This document shows positions 10,663 through 20,137 of a stretch of DNA of 64,000 bases, one piece after another; position 1 is the first letter of the stretch; each line of letters starts with the position of its first letter. The notes under the pieces are model-generated. The model worked only from the letters and a program-made list of their open reading frames with translations, was not told where the DNA came from and searched no databases. The position numbers and the translations under genes are program-made. Source of the DNA: Monosporascus cannonballus (Eukaryota; Ascomycota; Sordariomycetes; Xylariales); NCBI GenBank assembly GCA_004154925.1, contig QJNS01000298.1:1-64000 (forward strand), given 5' to 3'.

Positions 10663-11560
10663 GTGGGGCAGAACTTTCTCTCACAGATTGTGAGATGAGA
10701 GTTCTGGCAAGTAAAAATGGACAAATGAGCGACGGGAATCGAAAAGAGTGGCCCGACAGTTGAAATTATCGTGAAGATTTCGAAGCATCAAGGGAATATA
10801 TAGTACAGTATTAACATATTATAATTTAAAGAGTGTAATGAACAAAAATTGGACCACTCCTTTCACTTAGCACACCCCCTCATAGGGCAAGGGGTCGCAT
10901 CCATCGACCTGTAGCACTTGAGGCTCATGTCATACAGGGATACCGGAAAGGCGGCCCTGCTCATACGCGCTCGCTTCTAATAGTCATGTGCTTCTCTCAT
11001 GAATCTCGCAGTATGTCAGGAATCGAGCGAGCGAAAGTGATATGGTTGAACCAGGGATTCCAAGTGTTTCATATGATCGGTAGGACACCAGCATGAGGAT
11101 CTGTGGGTCGACGCCTTACCCTTCATGAACTAGTGATATGGTCCGCCCTCCCTAACTGGCAAGGGCTCGGGGTCTCCCGCTGTCGTAATAACTAGTTCAA
11201 TAGAAGGAGACGGTCATCAATGAAAGAGGTTAGATGAACGATGCAGATGTATTGAGAAGCTATTTGGCCGGGCTGGTCTAGGCTACCAGTTATTCCCCTG
11301 CTGGTCACGTGACTGCCCCTCCATCTCTAAAACATTTTTGGCTTGGATGATTAGGCGAAGCTTATACTGTAGGACATATATTCAGCAGACTAGGATGATA
11401 CATATAGAGTGGTAACATTGCGTCTGCTGGCTTTCGAATCTTTCCCATAATCGAGGATCTCGGCTACCTATTGGAGCATAATCTCTTCACTTTTTAATAT
11501 ACCTGCATACATTACGCTGCGCTTGAAGACTAGAAGGCTACCCAGGTAGCTTTACCTGCC
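10663..11560. other. Divergent intergenic region
   Basis: AT-rich spacer between the secreted-protein gene and the PsiMP gene. No regulatory site stands out and no gene is supported. Confidence 0.5.
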
Positions 11561-14226
11561 ATGAGTGCAATGGTGCGATCATGGTCGTTGGCTCGGCAGA
11601 CCTGCACCCATACTGTGCGCCGCTCTAAATTGCCCAATCTGCCAGGCGGCATAGTACAGAGGCCGCTCTCAGCATCAAGGACTTTCAGCCAGTCAAATGC
11701 GAGTTTTTCGTCAAGCAATCTCGAGGGGCTAAAGGATATCCTCAAGGTCTCGGAAGAAGTGAAAGATGCATTGGCCACGAACAAACCCGTCGTCGCTCTG
11801 GAGTCGACTATCTATACTCATGGAGCTCTTGACGATCTGGGATTAGAGGACATTGTGCGCCGCAATGGTAGCGTCCCCGCCGTCGTTGGCATCCTCGACG
11901 GTGTGCCAACTGTTGGCCTTCTGCCTGACGACGTGACGCGGATGATAGAGGGATCAGCGGCGAAGGTTTCAAGAAGGGATATTGCCTATCTTGTTGGAAT
12001 GGTGAGACTTCCTAAACTCAGCCTATTTAAAAGAGACTATGGCGTTGTGCGGGCAGTATTCTGACCAGTCAGCAGGGCATGATGGGACATAAAATCCACG
12101 GTGGAACTACTATAGCAGGCACAATGATTCTAGCAAGGCTTGCTGGAATACGAGTATTTGGCACTGGTGGTCTGGGTGGTGTCCACCGCGGTGGCCATGT
12201 ATCCCTGGATATTTCTGCTGATTTGACCGAGCTTGGAAGAACAAGAATGGCCGTGATAGCCGGTGGTTGCAAGGGCTTCCTTGATATCCCCAGAACCCTA
12301 GAGTACCTGGAAACTCAAGGCGTACTCGTCTCGACCTTTGCCGATGGCCGCCAGGGCGCTGTGGACTTTCCGGCATTCTGGGCGAGAGACAGCGGAATCC
12401 GGAGTCCTTCTGTGATCAACACCGAGGAACAAGCAGCTGCAATGATCTTGGCGCAGGAGAAACTGAGCATTGAGTCTGGTCTGCTTTTCGCGAATCCCAT
12501 CCCCCAAGAGTTCGCTATCCCCAGAGGCGAGATGGATGCCATCATCGAGCAGGCCGTCCGAGAGTCGACGGAGCAAGGTGTTCTCGGGAACGAAAACACG
12601 CCGTTTGTCCTACGAAGGATAAGAGACCTCACTAATAACAGAAGCCTGCCTGCGAATAAAGCGCTAGTGCAGGCAAATGTAGAGCGGGCCGCCAAAATAG
12701 CCGTTGCCGTTTCCAGACTCCTTTCCGGAGACCTAGTGTTATCTAATGAACCGTGAGCTGGAAGCTCCTCTGTTTACCTCCTTTGGTCTAACAGACGCGG
12801 GTCAGGGAAGCAAAACAACCACGTGCAGAGATTTTTGGAGGGGTGGCTGTTTCGGAAGATAGGATTGCAGAAGTAGCGGAGGTAGGGCAATCTTCCCATG
12901 GATAATTTATCCCCCCTGCTAGGATTATTAGTTGTCCGAGAGGTTTACATAGTACTAACAATGATAGACCCATCCCCGAGCGGACATCATGGTCGCTGGT
13001 TCCGTTGCAGTAGACTTGAGCTGTGACTACACCGGCCAGAACGCCGTAAGCAGCCCATCTCCGCAACCGTACACCTCAAACCCGGCACGGATAAGCCAGT
13101 CCATTGGAGGGGTTGGCCATAATGTAGCACTGGCTGCGCACCGGGTTAGCGAAAGCATCAGAGTCCAGCTTTGTAGCATGGTCGGCGACGACATGTAAGT
13201 CCGTAGGATGCGTCTTAGAGATCACGAGTGCTAACACAGGGAAGCGCTGGTTCGAGCGTCCTCTCGTCGCTACAGTCCAGTGGCATGGATACCTCGTACA
13301 TCCGACAATTAAGCCACGAGTACCATCCAGCATGTCGGACTGCCCAGTACGTGGCAGTCAACGATGCCGATAAGAACCTTGTAATGGCGATGGCGGATAT
13401 GGGCATCTATACTGCCCACTCCTTCCCGACCTACTGGAACTCTGCCGTGGCGGCGTCAAAACCGAAATGGCTTGTCGTCGACGGCAACTGGGCCGCCCGA
13501 GATATTCGGACCTGGGTCCAAACCGGCAAGCGCAACCACGCGAGGGTTGCTTTCGAGCCGGTCTCCGTCGAGAAGTCCGCCCGGCTGTTCTGCAGTCCTA
13601 AAGGGCTCGAGAGCCTCGGGGTCTTTCCCAACGCCAGCGTGGACCTCGCGACCCCGAACCAGTACGAGCTGGCGGCTATGCACGCGGCGGCGCAGCAGAA
13701 CGAGTACCTGGACGACCCGCGGTGGTGGGGGGTGATTGACTCGTTCGGCATGCGGGGCGCCAGGGACCGCTTCGTGAGGCTCACCTCGGCGGGCATGACG
13801 GACGCCGGGATCCCGCAGCAGGCCGTACAGCTCCTGCCGTACGTCCCGACCATCATCACGAAGCTGGGGAGCAGGGGCGCCCTGCTGACGACCGTCCTCA
13901 AGAAGGACGACCCCCGGCTCAAGGACGACGCGGCGGAGCCCTTCATCCTCGCGCGATCCTTGAACGACGACGCCTCGCGCGTCGGTGGCGTGTACATGCG
14001 CCTGTATCCGAGCGCGGAGTCGGTCGAGAGCATTGTGTCCGTTAACGGCGTCGGGGACACGTTCCTCGGTGTGCTTATTGCTGGGCTGGCGCAGGGCGGC
14101 CGCGTTGAGAACCTTATCGATGTGGCACAGAAGGGCGCCGTGCTGACCCTTCGGAGCCGCGAGTCTGTGAGTGACGACCTGGGGGCTTTGGAGAGAGAGT
14201 TAGCTGCTGCCGCTGAGTTGTCATGA
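11561..14226 (+). CDS. Bifunctional pseudouridine-5'-phosphate glycosidase / pseudouridine kinase
   Basis: Five exons (11561-12001, 12076-12752, 12806-12881, 12968-13194, 13245-14226) total 2403 nt, 800 aa. Residues 1-50 are basic, Ser/Thr-rich and could be a mitochondrial presequence. Residues about 70-372 match PsuG/IndA glycosidase: PVVALESTIYTHG, HKIHGGTTIAGTM, FGTGGLGGVHRGGH, ISADLTELGRT, LLFANPIP. Residues from about 402 are a PfkB carbohydrate kinase: ADIMVAGSVAVDLS, SIGGVGHNVALAAHR, and the C-terminal signature NGVGDTFLGVLIAG with its catalytic Asp. Kinase and glycosidase act in sequence to break pseudouridine into uracil and ribose 5-phosphate. The fused arrangement is known in other fungi. 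Intron 3 has a perfect TACTAAC branch site. The two short linker exons were placed because they keep the frame open across 12753-12967. Confidence 0.85.
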
Positions 14227-15013
14227 TACCTTGGTCCAAAAATACTTGCAAAAAGGATTCTTTCCGATCAAGAGCATGCTGCGTATGGTGGCAATAAACA
14301 TGCTGCTTCACGGGCGTGAGACGTTCCCCAATCCGACATCTGCAGTGTGAGTATTGCTATGCGCATGTGTTCTATAGACTTTGCTAAATACTATATGACA
14401 CTTGTTCTTCCTGCCGGGTTCATAGAGCATACTATATAGCCCATAGCACCGCTCACTACATGAGCTTTATCTACCACTACCCCAGTTTTAGGTATGAGTA
14501 GGAGGTCTTAATGCCGTGCTTTGATTAAATTCGCGGACGAATCGCAGTTATTCACGCGTTGCAACCGGTATACTAAATTTCCTTCTTGCGACCTAGTTTC
14601 TTCTAGCCCTATTAACGACTGGTTGTTCTTCAATTCAAGTTTATTCGAGCGCCTACAAGGTGATGGAACCGTGATGCTCAGTGAAGGAGGGATAACTCGG
14701 AAGAAAATAGAAGCGTCCATTTATACCATCGTATCTGACTATACGGTTTATCTAGTTTGAATTCGAAGTCGTTGGGCGAGCATGACTATGTTGGCACGGT
14801 TCTAGGCTACCTGGTGAGGGTAGCCGGTCCAAAGAAAAGGGGGGCCAGTGATACAGTATATGTTCCGATAGTACTGTGCCAATTGCACTGTAGCGGTAAG
14901 TCTTTATCGATAGCCAAAAAATTTATGGGAAGCTAGACTCGACGCCGTTCCCATCGTGTGCAATACACCTCCCTTCACGCAGCCTTGAGCACTACATTGG
15001 AGACACAGACACC
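14227..15013. other. Spacer upstream of UTP18
   Basis: No gene or RNA recognised. A 79-codon frame (14521-14760) has no support. Confidence 0.5.
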
Positions 15014-16813
15014 ATGTCTCCATTTCCGCCCGAGAGCGCAGCCAAGGATGATGAGTCCGTGATATCGTCTGGAGAGGAAGGTTCCGACTACGCAAGCGAC
15101 GAAGAAGCAAAGCCCTCTCACACAAAGGTCCAGACAGTCGACAAGGACTCCGACGAGGAGGAACTTGAACGGTTTGTGCTTGGGGACACCGCCAATTTCC
15201 GGCAGCACCTACTTAAGGATGAGTCACAACCTGATGGCGAAGGCCCGGATTTCGGGGGATTCGGCGAGGAAGGCGAGGAAGATGGATCGGATCTTGAAGA
15301 GATGGCCGATGCGGACCTTTTTGCATTCGATGTTGGAGGGACGGAAAGTGATGGTAAACAACTTGTCACCGCACCGATAGCGCAGATCGCGCCGACGAAT
15401 CCCGCCTCCAGGGACGCTCCGGCATGGGAAGACAGCGACGACGAGCGATTGACGATATCCTTAGCTAGCGCAACGCAGCTGCGGAAGCTGAGGATAAGCG
15501 AGGCTGAGGACGTCGTAACCGGGAGCGAATACATTGCGAGGCTGCGACAACAATATCTGCGTCTGAACCCGCTGCCTGATTGGGCCCGTGAGTCGGAAGA
15601 ACGGCCAGCGAAGCGTCGGCGACGATCGTCTGCCGCTTCCGATGATGCGGACGCATCCGACAGGGCCGGCACGGATGAGGAACCCGAAGGATCAGCACTT
15701 CCGTTAGACAAATTCCTACGCGACGCCAGCGCTTTGAGGGGAGACAAGTCAACCAGGGCAAAGAAGCTCCGACCGGAGGTCATCGATATTCAACGAACAC
15801 GGGATATACCGGACGCTCATAAAGAAGCTGTCACCTCTCTCGCCTTCCACCCTGAATACCCCGTTCTTCTATCATCTAGTACATCTTCCATATTGTATCT
15901 GCACCACATCTCGCCCACAGCGTACCCGACGCCGAATCCTCTCTTGACTTCCGCGCAGATCAAGCAGGTAAACGTACAACGAGCCGAATTCCTCTACCCC
16001 GAAGGAGACAAAATATTCTTTGCCGGTCGCCGTCGCTACATTCATTCTTGGGATTTGGCGTCGGGGACCATACAGAAGACGAACAAGGTCCAAGGCCATC
16101 GCTTGGAACAGAAAACGTGGGAGCGCTTCAGGCTCAGTCCTTGTGGGAGATACCTGGGACTGATTGCGTCAACTCGGAAAGGTGGAGGTATTATCAACAT
16201 ATTGAACACTGCCACTATGCAATGGATTGCAGCTACCAGACTTGACAGCAGAGGTGGCATTGCAGACTTCTCGTGGTGGTGCAACGGGAACGGACTTACC
16301 ATCCTGGGCAAGGGTGGTCAAGTAGGGGAGTTTAGTATGGCGACGCGGTGCTTCTTAGCTATCTGGAACGACGAAGGCTTAAACGGAGGTACGGTTATCG
16401 CCCTAGGCGGTCGGAACGGTCCCGACACAATAGGGGGCGACCGATGGGTTGTGATCGGGTCAAGCAGCGGAGTCACGAACATCTACGACCGGCAAGGTTT
16501 GATACTACCGTCGTCAGAGGACACGCTAGAGATGAAGCAACGCCCGGAGCCTACACGAAGCTTTATGCAACTCACGACCCCGGTTACTTTCCTGACGTTC
16601 AGCCCAGATGGTCAAATACTGGCATTTGGGAGCAGGCACAAGAAAGACGCGTTGCGGCTGGCGCATTTACCGAGCTGCACGGTCTACAGGAACTGGCCGA
16701 CGGAGCAGACTCCGCTTGGGAGAATAACGGCCGTGGCATTTGGGAGGAAGAGCGACATGTTGGCGGTTGCAAACGATGTAGGGAAGATCAGGTTGTGGGA
16801 GATTCGAGCCTAG
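15014..16813 (+). CDS. UTP18: U3 snoRNP / SSU processome WD40 protein Utp18
   Basis: An intronless 599-aa frame. The N-terminal third is acidic and low-complexity (EESD/DSDEEELERFVLGD), followed by LRQQYLRLNPLPDWARES and a basic RRRR patch. WD40 repeats run from about residue 265 to the end, beginning at the Utp18-typical IDIQRTRDIPDAHKEAVTSL and including FFAGRRRYIHSWDLASG and a last blade VANDVGKIRLWEIRA. Utp18 belongs to the UtpB subcomplex of the nucleolar 90S pre-ribosome, which processes 18S rRNA. It converges on the small gene on the opposite strand with 125 bp between the stop codons. Confidence 0.9.
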   Translation: MSPFPPESAAKDDESVISSGEEGSDYASDEEAKPSHTKVQTVDKDSDEEELERFVLGDTANFRQHLLKDESQPDGEGPDFGGFGEEGEEDGSDLEEMADADLFAFDVGGTESDGKQLVTAPIAQIAPTNPASRDAPAWEDSDDERLTISLASATQLRKLRISEAEDVVTGSEYIARLRQQYLRLNPLPDWARESEERPAKRRRRSSAASDDADASDRAGTDEEPEGSALPLDKFLRDASALRGDKSTRAKKLRPEVIDIQRTRDIPDAHKEAVTSLAFHPEYPVLLSSSTSSILYLHHISPTAYPTPNPLLTSAQIKQVNVQRAEFLYPEGDKIFFAGRRRYIHSWDLASGTIQKTNKVQGHRLEQKTWERFRLSPCGRYLGLIASTRKGGGIINILNTATMQWIAATRLDSRGGIADFSWWCNGNGLTILGKGGQVGEFSMATRCFLAIWNDEGLNGGTVIALGGRNGPDTIGGDRWVVIGSSSGVTNIYDRQGLILPSSEDTLEMKQRPEPTRSFMQLTTPVTFLTFSPDGQILAFGSRHKKDALRLAHLPSCTVYRNWPTEQTPLGRITAVAFGRKSDMLAVANDVGKIRLWEIRA

Positions 16814-16938
16814 CCGGTTGGTTGCGCCTCAATCCAACGCATGATAATAGATACCCATCCCAGGCTCTCGCGCCCTTCCCTTCTAGATGTGTGCTTCGTG
16901 GAGGAGGCCAGCGACGTCCTCCCCTAGTATCGATTCGT

Positions 16939-17390
16939 CTAGCTTAGAATATTGGCAAGAAGCGAACACAGAGGGCTGCCCTTCTTCACCCGCTTCCTCG
17001 GGTAGATCTTGCGGGTTGATCTGGTGTACTTGGCTAGCTCGAACTCGCTGCGGAATCGATAGGGCTTCTCGCCTACTTTGACGGCTTCCAGAAAGTCACA
17101 AATGTTGACCCAGACTTTCTTGAGCGCCTTGTACGTCATCAGCTACCCAGTCAAACACCGGTGTGTACGGCTCCGGACCGCATACATACCTTTCGGCATT
17201 TGGTCTTGCTATTGAACTGCTCGTCAAACCCGAGGTCCTCCATCAGCCGCTGCCAGTCCTGCAGGTCGCCGGCCCCGAAGTATTGCTCCCAGTTTCTCAC
17301 GATCGCAGGCGATACCCTAGCCGACTGTGAAGGCTGGCCCTCGTTGCCTTTGCCCTCCTTGCGGTTCTTCTTCCTGCTCTTCTTCCCCAT
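16939..17390 (-). CDS. Small conserved basic fungal protein, unknown function
   Basis: Two exons (17390-17190, 17127-16939) join in phase 0 to 129 aa. The N-terminus is a lysine/arginine-rich MGKKSRKKNRKEGKGNEG, which may be nuclear or nucleolar. It is followed by a compact segment (NWEQYFGAGDLQDWQRLMED), a splice junction inside SKTKCRK/ALKKVWVNI, then LEAVKVGEKPYRFRS and a basic tail (STRKIYPRKRVKKG). The 62-nt intron starts GTATGT. I recall similar short hypothetical proteins in other ascomycetes but no function. The continuous frame and the aromatic/charged pattern argue that it is real. Confidence 0.7.
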
Positions 17391-18808
17391 GGTAGCTTGG
17401 TGGCTCGCTCTTAGATTTCGTGTGAGGGCTTGCGTCTCGGAGGACCGGGCCGAGGTGGTTGCCCGGCCTTGTGAGGGAAAGGAGGGAAACGATCAACGAT
17501 GATGGAAGCCCCGGGGCTCTGGGATGTTTTTATACGAGCCTGACGTCTCGGCTAACACATGTTACCTCCCCCCTGTTATGGCGCATGGGGGGGGGGGGTT
17601 GGGAGGGAACCCAGAGAGGTGTGGCCTGTGCGCATACACCTTGTTTGTTTGCAGCCTTACGAGTGAGACCTGCGGGAGTTCCTTTGTGCTCCCAACTCAG
17701 TATACTGAATCTTTCCCAGGAGACTAGATTATGAGCCTTCTCCCATCTAGCCTCATAACACCCCCTGAGGTGTCTAGTTGCTAGTTGAATGCGCGGTGTT
17801 GCGGACAAACAACGTTCCTGCGGGCAGCCTAAACCAAACGGTAGCCTTTCAAGGGGCATACGGAGAAAATGCTATGACTACTTTTTTTGTACGGTCTAAA
17901 GATTCTTTCATGCTTTGTTCAAGGGCGTGTTTCTTGAAATTCTTCTCATGCTGGATGCATCCGCCATCATGTCTCGGTCAATGGGCATACGCCAGCAAGA
18001 CATCTACGAATCAACATGCCTAATGTAGAAGCACTAACTTACCATTGTGCTGCAGACTGCGGATTGGACCAGGACCTGCTTTGCGTTGCACAGTCTGAAG
18101 GGAATAGCAGGATGGAGACCCTAGGAGCCAGTCTTCATATTCTAGATGGGCTCCCTTTTTCGCGCTTGACATGCTCCTTTCTCGGAACTTTCAGCGCTCT
18201 ACGACGTGCCCATGAGTCACTGCTTATTTCAAAGAGCAATTCAGAGCCAAGACCTTAACTAGAATTAAAGCAAGCAGATAGAATAGTACGCATCGCACCA
18301 CCCGACGCATCACTCGTAGGACAGAACCTGTGTAGTAGTAAGTAACCAGCTATGCTATTCGTCCCAAGCATCATATGCAGGTGGAAATGGTTGGATATCA
18401 AGACAGTGTCATTTTAGTATGACAGCCAGTGAATCCTCGGCACCGTACCTCTAAACTACATAGGTAGAACTGCTCGGAGTGCTCATTCATTGCTGCTGGC
18501 CCTTCCCCCTTATCCGTAGCAATGGATAGCCCTTCCTCCTCATCCTCAGGCCTCAACTGTGTTCCTCGTAGCCCATGAACTAATGGCAGGTGGAGTGTAG
18601 GTCCCACCGACATATGGTATACCGGAGAACGAGCCATCGCAATGGTAGACACGGGACGCTGTTGCGAAGCAAACAGAACCACACAACCCTCACTCCCAGG
18701 GGCTGTTCCTCGACCGTCAGCCGACCTCAGGGAGAAACCTGCAACGGGGTAGGTATGCCGGCCTACTCACGGCCCCGAATCGCGGCACCGGGTCTCTAGA
18801 ACCCCTCC
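17391..18808. other. Spacer with G12 run
   Basis: Contains a run of 12 G at 17587-17598. No supported gene; several 60-100-codon frames on both strands lack any recognisable feature. Confidence 0.5.
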
Positions 18809-19522
18809 CTAACGGCTCCCGTTTTCGGTGCCCTCGCTGACGGTAGACAAATCCGCTCGCGTCGCAACGTACGGCCTGTCGGGGTCGGGGTTGCCGTACG
18901 CGTCCAGGCGATACCAGGCGCCGTTCCACAAAGTGCCGATCCTATTGCTGTTGACGTCCAGGTGCCACGACACGCCGGCGTGGTCCCTGGCGACGCGGCG
19001 GCCCTCCTGGTCTACCTGGGCGTCCCGGTATACGTGGCCGCCCAGGACCAGACGCCGCGTGCGCCGGTTGCTGCGCGCCGCTTCCCCGGCCCTGTCCCGC
19101 ACGCGTATGAGGCTCTCGGTCTCGCTCGAGGCGCGAGGCGCGTATTGTTCCGGGTCGCCGTCTTCCCAGTACATGTCCGAGATGGAGCCCGGGCGTTCTT
19201 GTTGCTGCGGTTGCTGTTGCTGTTGCTGTGCCTGCGCCCATCCGTGCTGCGCCCATTCCCATTCCTGTTGCGCTTGCAGTTGTGCTACCTGATAATCATG
19301 CTCCCACCCGAGATCCGGATCCTCCTCGGCAACTCCTTTCCCCTTGCCCCTCTTCCTCAACTTCTTTATGGGGCACCGGCTGCCGCTGCTGCCGCTGCTG
19401 CCGCTGCTGCCGCTGCTGCCGCTGCTGCCGCTGCCACTGCCGCCCTTCTTCTGGGAGCGCCTTTTGTCGTCGCGATGGTCGTCGTCGCCGCCGCGGCTGG
19501 CCTTCTTCGTGTGGTGACCCAT
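18809..19522 (-). CDS. Hypothetical low-complexity protein with GSS and Gln repeats
   Basis: An intronless 237-aa frame. It has a charged, His/Lys/Asp-rich start, a perfect GSS tract (residues about 30-48), a basic patch (KKLRKRGKGKG), a Gln-rich stretch (AQAQQQQQQPQQQERPG) and a more ordinary C-terminal half. That half includes RRTRRLVLGGHVYRD, SWHLDVNSNRIGTLWNG and AWYRLDAYGNPDPDRP. No domain recognised. The C-terminal half reads like folded protein, which supports coding on this strand against the overlapping plus-strand frames. Confidence 0.5.
   Translation of the reverse strand: MGHHTKKASRGGDDDHRDDKRRSQKKGGSGSGSSGSSGSSGSSGSSGSRCPIKKLRKRGKGKGVAEEDPDLGWEHDYQVAQLQAQQEWEWAQHGWAQAQQQQQQPQQQERPGSISDMYWEDGDPEQYAPRASSETESLIRVRDRAGEAARSNRRTRRLVLGGHVYRDAQVDQEGRRVARDHAGVSWHLDVNSNRIGTLWNGAWYRLDAYGNPDPDRPYVATRADLSTVSEGTENGSR
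19379..19441 (-). repeat. 9-bp minisatellite encoding (GSS)n
   Basis: A CCGCTGCTG unit repeats about six times (plus-strand sense) and encodes the Gly-Ser-Ser tract of the hypothetical protein. The unit length keeps the frame when copy number changes. Confidence 0.85.
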
Positions 19523-20137
19523 GCTGATGATGCTCGGGGAGCGAGTCGTCTCGTGTGTGGGCGGCTAATTTGAGGGTTCGGGAGGACTTGGAGGACGGTG
19601 GTGATGCTGGTGGACGCCGACGCAGGAACAATAATGCGAGTACCATCTTCGCGGCCAGAAGGTGGCGTTTTATATTCTTTCTCGGGTGGTATAAGTATCG
19701 GCAGGGCAGGCCTGGGGTTCCGGTGTATTCTGTGGGTGAATCGTGGTTCGAAGTCCTGGCATTATCTGAATCGTCGCTGCGTTACCCTCTGGGTGTGTAC
19801 GAGGTTGACTTCGAAGTGATTCTGTCCTGGCAATATCGCCAAGTTCATCTGGTCTTTGGGTAACACCCGCTGGCTTCACTTGAGATGGCCTGGTGTCCGT
19901 ATGTAGAACAGGCGTTGCTACTCTGGACAGGCACACCAGCCTCTGATACGTTTTCTTCTTTTGACTATGGTAATGCTAGCATACTCCGATCCCATAATAT
20001 TGTGCCTAATAGACCTCTATACAGATATCCAAGTAAAAACCCCGTCTGGGTGCTGTAACATGAACTGTTTTACAATAGCCAGCCAGTCCTGCCGGCGATC
20101 GAGGAGGTCAATATGATGCCTCCCCGGACATGTATTT
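19523..20137. other. Spacer between two minus-strand genes
   Basis: It presumably holds the promoter of the 237-aa gene and the 3' UTR of the 952-aa gene. Nothing else recognised. Confidence 0.5.

Noticed and set aside
19740..19765. GGTTCGAAGTCC, like a tRNA B box
   Set aside because: No matching A box or cloverleaf upstream, and the spacing of the motif is one base too long.
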